Assembly: GCA_017624955.1 (NCBI GenBank)
Contig: JAGAMA010000018.1
Location: 1 to 37,012 of the forward strand
From: Alistipes sp.
Lineage (GTDB): Bacteria; Bacteroidota; Bacteroidia; Bacteroidales; Rikenellaceae
Direction of reading: 5' to 3'
Length of the DNA stretch: 37,012 nt
The position numbers and the translations under genes were made by a program. Below, in pieces: positions 1 through 8,118 of this stretch; positions within the stretch are counted from its first letter, which is position 1; each line of letters starts with the position of its first letter. The notes beneath the pieces are model-generated. The model searched no databases. It worked only from the letters and a program-made list of their open reading frames with translations, and had not been told where the DNA came from.

Positions 1-69
1 AATAACAAAAAAAGAGGAAAGAGGCAAGAGGAGAGAGCAAAGAGGAAAGAGGAAAGAGGAAAGAGGGAA
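1..69 (+). repeat. Purine-rich low-complexity tract
   Basis: Almost pure A/G run built from units such as GAGGAAAGAG and GAGGCAAGAG. It leads directly into the 87-bp element at 70-156. Similar tracts lie at 14244-14281, at 17491-17522 (reverse) and at 19087-19098, again next to gene ends or the same element. No coding signal. Confidence 0.7.
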
Positions 70-156
70 GAGATAACTTTGCGATTAGGGCGAGCGCACA
101 CGCTTGCGTGATGCCGAGCCGGAGCAAAGTCAAGCCACCTAAGGTGGGTTAAAGAG
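70..156 (+). repeat. Dispersed 87-bp two-hairpin element, copy A
   Basis: Runs from GAGATAACTTTGCG to GGGTTAAAGAG. It contains a near-palindrome CACGCTTGCGTG and a short hairpin CCACC-TAA-GGTGG. A copy of identical length lies at 19096-19182 on the same strand, and an interrupted inverted copy at 17328-17490. The sequence is collinear between copies with scattered substitutions, including in the hairpin loop. The upstream gene that this copy would follow is outside the window. Confidence 0.8.
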
Positions 157-290
157 AGAAAAGTTGAAAGTTGAAAGTTAAATGTTGAAAATCCTTCAGC
201 TTCCTTTAATCGCCTTTAGTTACCCTTAGTTCCCTTTCTCGCCCTTCTCCCCTAATTTTTAATTCTTAATTCTTAATTTTTAATTCCGAA
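157..290. repeat. Spacer with three short repeat types
   Basis: No gene. It holds an AAGTTGAAAGTTG-type repeat (about 163-187), a degenerate tandem array with exact 10-bp period at 203-252 (units CCTTTAATCG, CCTTTAGTTA, CCCTTAGTTC, CCTTTCTCGC), and an AT run of TTAATTCTTAATT units (about 253-286). Related sequences recur at 9050-9066, 9139-9177 and 14413-14437 (GTTGAAAG type), at 19216-19254 and 30130-30169 (10-bp arrays), and at 2895-2930 (AT run). Confidence 0.65.
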
Positions 291-295
291 AGTCG

Positions 296-303
296 TATCT
301 TTG
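296..303 (+). promoter_or_regulatory. Bacteroidota -7 box for the GH2 gene
   Basis: TATCTTTG matches TAnnTTTG and lies 30 bp before the ATG at 334. The same box recurs before most genes here. Confidence 0.7.
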
Positions 304-333
304 CCGTTGGTTAGGTTATAAACAGATAAGAAC

Positions 334-2337
334 ATGAAAAGACTGATTGCATTCCTGCTGCTTCTGGCTGTCGGTGTAACAGCCTCGGCACGCGATATAT
401 ACCAGCTCAACGACAGCTGGGAATTCTTCTTCAAATCGGAGAACACCTCCGACAATGCCCGCATTGTGACCCTGCCCCACTCGTGGAATACCGACCCTCT
501 GGCCGGGCAGGATTTCCGCGAAACGACGGGTAACTACCTGCGCGAGGTTTACATCCCCGAGGAGTGGTCGTCGAAGCGCATCTTCATCAAATTCTACGGT
601 GCGCAGAGCGTGGCCGATCTCTTCCTCAACGGTGCCCACATCGGCGAGCACAAGGGAGGCAGTGCCGCCTTTGTCTTCGAGCTGACGGATCGCATCCGCT
701 TCGGCATGGACAATACGCTGCAGGTGGTTGTGAGCAACACCTTCCGCTCGGATGTGCTGCCCGTATCGACCGATCAGAACCTCTACGGCGGTCTGTACCG
801 CGATGTGGAGCTCATCGTGACCGACGAGATGGCCATCTCGCCCCTCTACTACGGCTCGGAGGGTGTGCTGTTCCGCCCTGCGCGTGTCTCGAAGGAGCGC
901 GTCGAGGGCGAGGTGGAGGTGCACCTCCTGACCGATCGCAACACCGATGCAACGCTCCACCTCGAGATCTTCAACCAGAAGGGCAAGCCGATCTACACCC
1001 GTTCGCAGCGCATCATCGGCCAACATAAGTCGATACGCATCCCCTTCCTCTTCGAGCAGCCCGATTTGTGGAGCCCCGAGAAGCCCAACCTCTACACGGC
1101 CCATGTGCGCCTGTCGAACGACTCGTTCCAGGATGAGGTGGTCGTGCGCACGGGCTTCCGCACCGTGGAGCGCGATGCCGAGAGTGGCTGGATCGCCATC
1201 AACGGCAAGCCGCGCCGTCTGCAGGGCGTGGTACTGCACCATGACCATGCGCTGGGCGGCATCCTGGGCACGGCAGAGTTGGAGTCCGACCTGGAGCAGG
1301 TACGCGAGTTGGGAGCTACGGCAATCCGCTCCTCGATGCAGCCCCACGCCTCGTATCTCTACGACCGTTGCGACGAGGAGGGCATGCTGGCCTGGATCGA
1401 TATTCCGATGCACCGCGCCCCCTTCATCGGCGACATGGCCTACTACTCGACGGCAGCCTTCGAGCACAACGCCCGTGAGCAGCTGCGCGAGATCATCACC
1501 CAGCACATGAACCACCCCTCGGTGATCATGTGGGGCATCTTCTCGCGCCTCGTGCCGCGTGGCGACGAGATTGTGCAGTGTGTGCGCAGCCTCAACACCG
1601 AGGCCAAGCGCCTCGACCCGAAGCGCCTGACGGTGGCCTGCAGCGACCAGGACGGCCCGATCAACTTCATCACCGACCTGATTGCCTGGCGACAGGATGT
1701 GGGTTGGCAGCGTGGCCTGACGAGCGACCTGAAATTGTGGCGCGACCAGCTCAAAGCCAACTGGTCACACCTCGGCTCGGCCATCACCTATGGTGGCGAG
1801 GGATTCCTCGGCATGAGTGCCCGCACGCCCCAACTTTCGCAGCGCTCGAACCTCCCGACCGAGGAGCGCCAGACGCGCTTCCACGAGGAGTACAGCCAAC
1901 AGGTGGCTGCCGACTCGCTCTTCTGGGGAACGTGGGTGGAGAATATGTTCGAATATGGATCTTCACGCCGCACCTACGGGCTGAATGCCAATGGATTGAT
2001 TACGCTCGATCGCCGCGAGAAGAAGGATGCCTACTACCTCTACCGCGCGCTGTGGAACAAGGAGGCCAAGACGGTTCACCTGGCCAATCGCCGCGACCGC
2101 ATGCGCTACCGCTCGGAGCAGAGCTTCACTATCTACTCTTCGGAGAAGAATCCCATCCTGCTGATCAATGATGATACGGTGCGCCTGCACCGCAAAGGGG
2201 CGGTCATCTACCAAAGCGACACGTTGCAGCTGCGCGGTCAGGTGCAGGTGCGTGTCTCGGCAGGTGGCGTGGGTGACGGTGTCACCATGCAGGTCGGCAA
2301 CGTCTTAAGACCCCAAGCGCGGCCGGGCCTTCGTTAA
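334..2337 (+). CDS. Secreted GH2-fold protein, probably catalytically inactive
   Basis: 667 residues with an N-terminal signal peptide (about residues 1-19, ending TASA), so likely periplasmic or exported. A GH2 sugar-binding domain, an immunoglobulin-like domain and a TIM barrel follow in order; the tail after about residue 585 resembles the small C-terminal domains of this group. Family-typical landmarks are NHPSVIMWGIF (393-403), the WGTWVENMF region and the GLITLDRREKKDAYY stretch. In active GH2 enzymes WGIF is followed by Asn-Glu, where Glu is the acid/base; here it is Ser404-Arg405. The nucleophile motif, usually SEYGAG, reads ITYGGEG, so Thr485 occupies the Glu position. The frame is intact, which suggests a retained pseudoenzyme or lectin-like role rather than a decaying gene. 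The last 56 bp overlap the convergent gene. No SusC/SusD genes adjoin it. Beta-galactosidase-like ancestry is firm; substrate is unknown. Confidence 0.85.
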   Translation: MKRLIAFLLLLAVGVTASARDIYQLNDSWEFFFKSENTSDNARIVTLPHSWNTDPLAGQDFRETTGNYLREVYIPEEWSSKRIFIKFYGAQSVADLFLNGAHIGEHKGGSAAFVFELTDRIRFGMDNTLQVVVSNTFRSDVLPVSTDQNLYGGLYRDVELIVTDEMAISPLYYGSEGVLFRPARVSKERVEGEVEVHLLTDRNTDATLHLEIFNQKGKPIYTRSQRIIGQHKSIRIPFLFEQPDLWSPEKPNLYTAHVRLSNDSFQDEVVVRTGFRTVERDAESGWIAINGKPRRLQGVVLHHDHALGGILGTAELESDLEQVRELGATAIRSSMQPHASYLYDRCDEEGMLAWIDIPMHRAPFIGDMAYYSTAAFEHNAREQLREIITQHMNHPSVIMWGIFSRLVPRGDEIVQCVRSLNTEAKRLDPKRLTVACSDQDGPINFITDLIAWRQDVGWQRGLTSDLKLWRDQLKANWSHLGSAITYGGEGFLGMSARTPQLSQRSNLPTEERQTRFHEEYSQQVAADSLFWGTWVENMFEYGSSRRTYGLNANGLITLDRREKKDAYYLYRALWNKEAKTVHLANRRDRMRYRSEQSFTIYSSEKNPILLINDDTVRLHRKGAVIYQSDTLQLRGQVQVRVSAGGVGDGVTMQVGNVLRPQARPGLR

Positions 2338-2893
2338 AGATAAGGTCCACGATCGAGAGATCCCCCACATAGGGCTGTCGATCGGCAAATACCTGAATAT
2401 AGGGTTCGGTCTCAAAGGCCGGACCCTTTTGTTTGGGGCGTAGGTCGAGATCGCCCTCCCCGGCCACGACGTAGGTTTCGGAGGTGGGGGGCGGCGCAAG
2501 GCCGAGCATGGCGCAAAGTTCGGCAATGAGTGCCAGGTTAAACTCCGCCAACGAACGATACTCCCGATCGTAGAAACGCTCCAGGCGTGGGGCGTAGTAG
2601 TCGAAGTAGGGCGAGGCCTTGTAGGCGGCCACCAGCGCGCCCCAATGCTGCTTCTGCCAACGCTTCGAGTAGTCGAGGCGCATCGTGTGCATCGGCTGGC
2701 GGGGACGATTGGCCCGCACGACCTGCGCCGTGAGCTCCATCACCCCGTCCGAGGTCATGATGCGGGCACGGTTACGCTCCGAGCGCTTGATAAAGTGCTC
2801 GCCGAGGTCGACCAGGCACTCGCCCTGAAGCAGTGCACAAAACCACGAAATCGAGGGCAGATAGGCCGCCGGAAGAAGAATACGCCGATTCAA
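2282..2893 (-). CDS. WbqC-like family protein
   Basis: 203 residues. The N-terminus RILLPAAYLPSISWFCALL matches the start of WbqC-like proteins of Bacteroidota, and the FDYYAPRLERFYD and LAEFNLALIAEL stretches are also family-typical. WbqC was named from an O-antigen cluster; the biochemical role is unsettled, so a function in envelope glycan synthesis is inference. The start is a TTG at 2891-2893, because the conserved N-terminus begins there and no upstream ATG is available. It lies 39 bp downstream of ispG on the same strand, across an AT-repeat spacer, and may be co-transcribed. Its 3' end overlaps the convergent GH2 gene by 56 bp. Confidence 0.8.
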   Translation of the reverse strand: MNRRILLPAAYLPSISWFCALLQGECLVDLGEHFIKRSERNRARIMTSDGVMELTAQVVRANRPRQPMHTMRLDYSKRWQKQHWGALVAAYKASPYFDYYAPRLERFYDREYRSLAEFNLALIAELCAMLGLAPPPTSETYVVAGEGDLDLRPKQKGPAFETEPYIQVFADRQPYVGDLSIVDLIFNEGPAALGVLRRCRPAW

Positions 2894-2932
2894 AATTAAT
2901 TCTTAATTTTTAATTCTAAATTCTAAATTTCC
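2894..2932. repeat. AT-rich spacer repeat
   Basis: TTAATTCTTAATTTTTAATT followed by a doubled TAAATTC unit. It closely resembles the run at about 253-286 and probably belongs to a dispersed family of simple AT repeats. Confidence 0.5.
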
Positions 2933-4417
2933 CTACTCTTCCGCCCAGTCGCCGTTGCGCTTGATCAACTCGATAAGTTTATCGAGCGCCTCCTCCTGCG
3001 GGATGTTCTTCTCGATCACCTCGCGCCCCTTGTAGAGGGTGATACGCCCCGGAGCAGCACCTACATAGCCGTAGTCGGCATCGGCCATCTCACCCGGGCC
3101 ATTGACGATGCAACCCATCACGCCGATACGCAGGTTCTTCAGGTGGGAGGTCTTGGAGCGGATCTCGGCCAGCGTCTTTTCGATGTCGTAGAGCGTGCGA
3201 CCACACGAGGGGCAGGCGATGTACTCCGTGCGCGAGAAGCGGACACGCGCCGCCTGGAGAATCATCAGCTCCACCTCACGGATCTCCTCGACCGAGAATT
3301 GGGGGGCATCGATCCAGATGCCGTCAGCCAGGCCGTCGAGGAACAACACACCTAGATCGGCTGCCGCCTTCACGGCCACCGTCTCCAGCTCCGCATCGGC
3401 ATATTTTCGGCGCACGATGACCGGCTCGTCGGCCCTCTCGAGCGAAAGAATCGCGGCACGCAACTCGGCCGAGGGATTCTCGCTCACGGCCTCGATGAGG
3501 CGGAAGCCGTCGTGAGACTCGTCGTGTGTCACGGGCTCTTGCACGGCACTGCGGCGCACAAAGTGGTAGGGCGAGTAACGCTCGGGGTACTTCACCGCGA
3601 ACTCGCCCGTACGATTCGTAAAGTAGTCGGCCAGAAGTTGGGCCGTCGGAATCTCGTTTTCGGGGGCTTCGGTCAGCGATACACGGATCGTGTCGCCGAT
3701 ACCATCCGAGAGCAGGGCACCGATACCCACGGCGCTCTTGATGCGCCCCTCGAGGCCGTTGCCTGCCTCCGTCACGCCGAGGTGGATCGGATAGGTCATC
3801 CCCTCCTCTTCCATCGCCTTAACCAGCAAACGATAGGCCGCCACCATGACGCGCGTGTTGCTCGACTTCATCGAAACGACCACCTGATCAAACGCTTCGC
3901 GACGGCAGATGCGCAGGAACTCCATGGCCGAGACGACCATCCCTTCGGGCGTGTCGCCCCACTCGTCAAAGACGCGCTTGGCGAGCGAGCCGTGGTTCAC
4001 ACCGATACGCAGCGCCACACCGCGCTCCCGACATTGGGCGATGAGCGCCTCCAGCTCGCCGCGATCGAGGCGGTAGTTACCCGGATTGATGCGCACCTTA
4101 TCGACATAGTTGGCCGCTACGGCCGCCACCTCGGGCAGGAAGTGGATATCGGCCACCGTGGCCGTCGTAAAGCCGTCCGCGCGAAGACGGGCGACGATAT
4201 TTTTCAAATTCTCGCCCTCGCGTTTTCCCTGCGCCGTGAGGCGGACAATCTTACCTCCTGCACGGTCGATGCGCTCGATCTGTGCCACCGAGCCTTCGGT
4301 GTCGTTCGTGTCGGTGTTGGTCATCGACTGCACGGCAATCGGATGCGCAGCACCAATCTTCACCGAGCCGATACGCACGGCATGGCTCTTGCGACGAAGA
4401 TATTGATTAAGATTCAT
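2933..4417 (-). CDS. ispG: 4-hydroxy-3-methylbut-2-en-1-yl diphosphate synthase (IspG/GcpE)
   Basis: 494 residues, cytosolic. IspG is the penultimate enzyme of the non-mevalonate isoprenoid pathway and reductively opens the cyclic diphosphate MEcPP using a [4Fe-4S] cluster. The N-terminal TIM barrel shows HPIAVQSMTNTDT near residue 25 and INPGNYR near 110. The C-terminal cluster domain carries CPSCGR and MGCIVNGPGEM with the expected cysteines and glutamate. It is longer than the E. coli form (about 370) because of an extra segment between the two domains, as in the large forms of Bacteroidota, plants and Chlamydia, but is shorter than many of those. Transcription likely starts from the -7 box at 4443-4450. 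The isoprenoid link continues at 19516 (polyprenyl synthetase). Confidence 0.96.
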   Translation of the reverse strand: MNLNQYLRRKSHAVRIGSVKIGAAHPIAVQSMTNTDTNDTEGSVAQIERIDRAGGKIVRLTAQGKREGENLKNIVARLRADGFTTATVADIHFLPEVAAVAANYVDKVRINPGNYRLDRGELEALIAQCRERGVALRIGVNHGSLAKRVFDEWGDTPEGMVVSAMEFLRICRREAFDQVVVSMKSSNTRVMVAAYRLLVKAMEEEGMTYPIHLGVTEAGNGLEGRIKSAVGIGALLSDGIGDTIRVSLTEAPENEIPTAQLLADYFTNRTGEFAVKYPERYSPYHFVRRSAVQEPVTHDESHDGFRLIEAVSENPSAELRAAILSLERADEPVIVRRKYADAELETVAVKAAADLGVLFLDGLADGIWIDAPQFSVEEIREVELMILQAARVRFSRTEYIACPSCGRTLYDIEKTLAEIRSKTSHLKNLRIGVMGCIVNGPGEMADADYGYVGAAPGRITLYKGREVIEKNIPQEEALDKLIELIKRNGDWAEE

Positions 4418-4442
4418 GCTTCAAAGTTTTGTTTCGAATAGA

Positions 4443-4450
4443 CAAAGATA
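4443..4450 (-). promoter_or_regulatory. -7 box for ispG
   Basis: CAAAGATA on the plus strand reads TATCTTTG toward ispG, 26 bp before its ATG. Confidence 0.7.
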
Positions 4451-4535
4451 GTAAAATTTTGATGAATCTGCTCGAAGATACCCCACAACTCTTACCCTTC
4501 GCCACACAAACGGATGAACATATCCGGTTTTTCGT

Positions 4536-4543
4536 TATCTTTG
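4536..4543 (+). promoter_or_regulatory. -7 box for the FKBP gene
   Basis: TATCTTTG, 29 bp before the ATG at 4573. It lies inside the longer open frame beginning at 4429, which argues that translation starts at 4573. Confidence 0.7.
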
Positions 4544-4572
4544 TGCAGTTATGTACCCAAAAAGAGAGTGAT

Positions 4573-4980
4573 ATGGTACGAGTCAATCAAAATAGTGCTT
4601 ACAAGGAGCGAAACATCGCGTTCCTGGAGGAGTATGCCCAACGCGAGGGGGTCAAGATCCTGTTTAACGGGGTGATGTATCGCGAAATCACCAAGGGTAA
4701 GGGCGACAAGCCCACCCCCAAGGCAATGATTACGGTACACTATACCGGAAAGCTCATCAATGGCAAAGTCTTTGATTCGACCCAGCAGGGACGACCTGCG
4801 ACCTTCAAACTCAATCAGTTAATCGATGGCTGGCGCACGGCGCTCAAAGAGATGCCCGTAGGCTCGCGTTGGGAGATTGTCATCCCCTTCAATTTAGGCT
4901 ACGGAGCAAAGGGCGCGGGGGTGATAAAACCCTTCTCCACGCTCATCTTCGATGTCCGCCTATTGGCAATCGAGCGATAA
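4573..4980 (+). CDS. FKBP-type peptidyl-prolyl cis-trans isomerase
   Basis: 135 residues from the ATG at 4573; the frame is open back to 4429 but the promoter box at 4536-4543 makes the longer form unlikely. Residues 50-135 form an FKBP domain: VHYTGKLINGKVFDS (55-69), the GW of IDGWRTAL, VGSRWEIVIPFNLGYG (97-111) and the closing STLIFDVRLLAI strand. No signal peptide is visible, so it is predicted cytoplasmic, unlike the exported Mip/FkpA types. The N-terminal about 45 residues are helical and charged and may assist dimerisation (inference). It catalyses proline isomerisation and may act as a chaperone. Confidence 0.92.
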   Translation: MVRVNQNSAYKERNIAFLEEYAQREGVKILFNGVMYREITKGKGDKPTPKAMITVHYTGKLINGKVFDSTQQGRPATFKLNQLIDGWRTALKEMPVGSRWEIVIPFNLGYGAKGAGVIKPFSTLIFDVRLLAIER

Positions 4981-4983
4981 GGC

Positions 4984-5048
4984 CTGCCGACGGTGCTGTT
5001 TCGACTCGAAAAGAACCGAGCGGTCGCCACAACGAGTCGGGTCGGCAG
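4984..5048. repeat. Nested inverted repeat between FKBP gene and recG
   Basis: The outer arms CTGCCGAC (4984-4991) and GTCGGCAG (5041-5048) enclose inner arms CGACTCG (5002-5008) and CGAGTCG (5033-5039). There is no T-run immediately after it, so it is not a classical terminator. Confidence 0.5.
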
Positions 5049-5097
5049 ATCCATTGAAGTGTTTGCCGTTTTTGCTTTCTATTAATCAGAATTTTCC

Positions 5098-5105
5098 TAT
5101 CTTTG
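5098..5105 (+). promoter_or_regulatory. -7 box for recG
   Basis: TATCTTTG. Its last bases overlap a possible TTG start at 5103, so that TTG cannot be in the transcript. This moves the recG start to 5112 or, more likely, 5124/5127. Confidence 0.7.
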
Positions 5106-5123
5106 CATAGTATGGAGCGCGTA

Positions 5124-7229
5124 ATGATGCAGGATATTCAGTTTGTAGCGGGGGTCGGTGAGGCACGCGCCAAGTTGCTGGGCAAGGAGCTCGGCATCCG
5201 CACCGTGGGCGATCTACTCAACCACTTCCCCTTCCGCTACATCGACCGCACGCGCATCTACCACATCCGCGAGATAAACGAGGCGGCCCAGCTGACCTAT
5301 GTGCAGATTCGGGCCCGCATCATGGGTGTCGCCTACGCCGGCGAGGGGCGCAAAAAGCGTTTCACGGCCTACGCGCAGGATGAGACGGGGCGCACCGAGC
5401 TCGTTTGGTTTCAGGGCATCAAGTGGATCGAGAAAAAGATCGAGGTGGGGCGCGAGTACCTCATCTTCGGCCGCCCGTCGTTCTATCGCGGCGAGCTGCA
5501 GTTGGCCCACCCCGAAATCGAGACGATGGAGCAGGCCCTTTCGCGCAAGGCCGAGAGTGGTCTGCAAGGGATCTACCCCTCGACCGAGAAGATCTCCTCG
5601 TCGCTCGGCACCAAAGGATTCTACCGCATCATTCAAAACGCCTGGGCATTGGTTGCCCGTGGACGCATCAGCGATCCGCTCCCCGAGTCGATGCGCCGTG
5701 AACACGGCCTCATCGGCCTGCACGAAGCCTACTACAACATCCACTTCCCGCAATCGGCCGAGCTGCTGCGCCAGGCGCAGTATCGCCTGAAGTTCGACGA
5801 GTTGCTGGGCATCCAACTCGGTGTGCAGTCGCGCCGCACGGAGCGCCTCGAAAAGCAGAACGGTTTCCTCCTGCCGAAGGTGGGGACGGCCTTCAATACC
5901 TTCTACAACGAGAAGCTCCCCTTCCCGCTCACGGGGGCGCAGAAGCGTGTCATCAAAGAGATTCGCCAGGACACCGTGACGGGCTACCAGATGAACCGTC
6001 TCTTGCAGGGCGATGTGGGGTCGGGTAAGACCCTTGTGGCGCTGATCTCGATGCTCCTGGCCGTCGATAACGACTTCCAGGCCTGCCTCATGGCACCGAC
6101 CGAGATCCTCGCCCGCCAACACTATGCCACCATAACGCGCATGCTAAAGGATATTCCGGTGCGCGTGGCGATCCTGACCGGTTCGTCCAAAACGAAGGAG
6201 CGCCGCGAAGCCCTCGAGGGGATCGCCTCGGGCGAGGTAGATATCCTGATCGGCACGCACGCCCTAATCGAGGACAAGGTGCAATTCCAAAACCTCGGCT
6301 TTGTCGTCATCGACGAGCAGCACCGCTTCGGCGTGGAGCAGCGTGCCCGTCTCTGGACCAAGAACCGCCGTCCGCCCCATATCCTGGTGATGACCGCCAC
6401 GCCGATTCCGCGCACGCTGGCCATGACCCTCTATGGCGATCTGGATGTCTCTGTCATTGACGAGCTTCCGCCGGGTCGTCGTCCGATTCAGACCTACCAC
6501 TACACCGACTCGGCCCGCCTGCGCCTGTGGGGCTTCCTGAAGAAGCAGATTGCCCTCGGACGGCAGGTCTACATCGTCTATCCCCTGATTCAGGAGTCCG
6601 AGGCGATGGATTACAAAGACCTCACGGATGGCTACGAAGCCGTATCGCGCGACTTCCCCCTGCCCGACTATGTGACCGAAATCTGCCACGGCAAGATGAA
6701 GCCCGCCGACAAGGAGGCCTCGATGGCCCGCTTTAAGTCGGGCGAGGCGCATATCTTGGTGGCAACCTCGGTGATCGAGGTGGGTGTCGATGTGCCGAAT
6801 GCGACGGTGATGGTGATCGAATCGGCCGAGCGTTTCGGCCTTTCGCAACTCCACCAGCTGCGCGGGCGTGTCGGGCGTGGTGGCGAGCAGTCGTACTGTA
6901 TCCTTATGTCGGGCGAGAAGCTTTCGAAGGAGAGCCGTGCCCGCCTGGAGGCGATGTGCGAGACGACGGACGGATTCCGCCTCGCGGAGTTGGATCTCAA
7001 ACTACGCGGTGCAGGCGACATAAATGGCACGATGCAGAGCGGCATGGCCTTTGATTTGAAGATTGCCAACCCCACGCGCGATGTGCAGGTATTGACCCTC
7101 ACACGCGAGGCGGCGATGGCCGTCCTGGAGCGTGATCCGCACCTCGAACAAGCAGAAAACCGCGGTCTGCAGGAGCTGATGAACCGCTTCAGCACCCACG
7201 AAAAGATTGATTTTTCGCGTATTTCGTAA
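5124..7229 (+). CDS. recG: ATP-dependent DNA helicase RecG
   Basis: About 701 residues. RecG remodels stalled replication forks and branch-migrates Holliday junctions. In order: N-terminal wedge/OB region (FVAGVGEARAKLL, then the oligonucleotide-binding stretch with LVWFQGIKW), helicase motif I GDVGSGKT, the Asp-Glu box VVIDEQHRFGV, motif III MTATPIPRTLAMT, and the C-terminal helicase lobe with ATSVIEVGVDVPNA and QLRGRVGRG. The C-terminal RLAELDLKLRGAGDI and DLKIAN segments are RecG-typical. The length is normal. The start is chosen at 5124 because the promoter box ends at 5105 and the conserved N-terminus begins near MQDIQF; 5112 and 5127 are alternatives. The DUF3108 gene follows after 44 bp and may be co-transcribed. 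Confidence 0.96.
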   Translation: MMQDIQFVAGVGEARAKLLGKELGIRTVGDLLNHFPFRYIDRTRIYHIREINEAAQLTYVQIRARIMGVAYAGEGRKKRFTAYAQDETGRTELVWFQGIKWIEKKIEVGREYLIFGRPSFYRGELQLAHPEIETMEQALSRKAESGLQGIYPSTEKISSSLGTKGFYRIIQNAWALVARGRISDPLPESMRREHGLIGLHEAYYNIHFPQSAELLRQAQYRLKFDELLGIQLGVQSRRTERLEKQNGFLLPKVGTAFNTFYNEKLPFPLTGAQKRVIKEIRQDTVTGYQMNRLLQGDVGSGKTLVALISMLLAVDNDFQACLMAPTEILARQHYATITRMLKDIPVRVAILTGSSKTKERREALEGIASGEVDILIGTHALIEDKVQFQNLGFVVIDEQHRFGVEQRARLWTKNRRPPHILVMTATPIPRTLAMTLYGDLDVSVIDELPPGRRPIQTYHYTDSARLRLWGFLKKQIALGRQVYIVYPLIQESEAMDYKDLTDGYEAVSRDFPLPDYVTEICHGKMKPADKEASMARFKSGEAHILVATSVIEVGVDVPNATVMVIESAERFGLSQLHQLRGRVGRGGEQSYCILMSGEKLSKESRARLEAMCETTDGFRLAELDLKLRGAGDINGTMQSGMAFDLKIANPTRDVQVLTLTREAAMAVLERDPHLEQAENRGLQELMNRFSTHEKIDFSRIS

Positions 7230-7273
7230 TAAAGCACCCGAAAAACACGTTTTACCGATAAACCGTGTGACCT

Positions 7274-8071
7274 ATGAAACGAATTCTGATAACGCTCTTT
7301 AGCACGCTCTTCGCCCTCACGGCCTCGGCGCAACTCTACCACCCGGGCGAGAAGCTGGAGTACCGCGTGAGCTACCGCGCCAAATATTTCCCCAACACGG
7401 AGATCGGTTCCGTGGAGGTCGTGACCGATGAGGTCAGCTACAACGATGCACCGCACTACCGCGTGGTGGGTGTCGGTCGCACGCTGCCGACCTACCGTTG
7501 GTTCTTCAACATGGAGGATACCTACACGATCCACATCGACCCCGCGACCCAGCGCACGGTCCACTTCGCAAGCGATCTCAAGGAGGGCAGCTACACCTTC
7601 GAGAGCACCTATCGCTACGATTGGGACCAGATGCTGGTACACTCGCGCTGGAGCAGCCGTAAGCGCCCCTTCAAGGAGCTGACACAGCCCCTCACGGAGC
7701 GTTCGATGGATGCCATCTCGCTCTTCTTCAACATGCGCACGGCCTCGGCCGACGACTTCACGGAGGGGGGCACGGGAACGCTCGAGATGGTCTTGGAGGA
7801 TACCGTGCGCCACATCCAATACCGCTACCTGGGGCGCGAGGTGAAGAAGATCCGCAACCAGGGTAAATTCCGCGCCCTGAAGTTCGAGTGTCAGCTCGGC
7901 ACCACCGAGGGATTCTCCTTCACCGACGGCACGGTCTTCACGCTTTGGATCTCGGACGATCGGAACAAAATACCCCTCTCGATCGAATCGCCGGTACGCA
8001 TCGGCAGCATCCAAGCCTACATTTACGATTTCGAAGGGCTGAAATATCCGCTCGAAAGTTTGATAAAGTGA
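7274..8071 (+). CDS. DUF3108 domain protein, exported
   Basis: 265 residues with a clear signal peptide (about 1-19, ending TASAQ). The mature protein has the DUF3108 pattern: LYHPGEKLEYRVSY at the start, a central DAISLFFNMR, and the C-terminal FTLWISDDRNKIPLSIESPVRIGSI. Such proteins are predicted beta-rich and periplasmic or outer-membrane associated; no biochemical function is established. It lies 44 bp after recG and 47 bp before the next gene, which has its own -7 box. Confidence 0.85.
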   Translation: MKRILITLFSTLFALTASAQLYHPGEKLEYRVSYRAKYFPNTEIGSVEVVTDEVSYNDAPHYRVVGVGRTLPTYRWFFNMEDTYTIHIDPATQRTVHFASDLKEGSYTFESTYRYDWDQMLVHSRWSSRKRPFKELTQPLTERSMDAISLFFNMRTASADDFTEGGTGTLEMVLEDTVRHIQYRYLGREVKKIRNQGKFRALKFECQLGTTEGFSFTDGTVFTLWISDDRNKIPLSIESPVRIGSIQAYIYDFEGLKYPLESLIK

Positions 8072-8080
8072 TTTTTTCGC

Positions 8081-8088
8081 TATCTTTG
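8081..8088 (+). promoter_or_regulatory. -7 box before the coiled-coil protein gene
   Basis: TATCTTTG, 30 bp before the ATG at 8119. Confidence 0.7.
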
Positions 8089-8118
8089 TAGGTAGAAACC
8101 CCTTTATAATCAAACACC

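Noticed and set aside
316-1515. 399-residue open frame antisense to the GH2-like gene
   Set aside because: It has no recognisable domain or promoter and lies opposite a well-supported gene; GC-rich codon use here produces long antisense frames.
6668-8113. 481-residue minus-strand frame spanning recG and the DUF3108 gene
   Set aside because: It crosses two intact sense genes and their spacer; no signature is recognisable.
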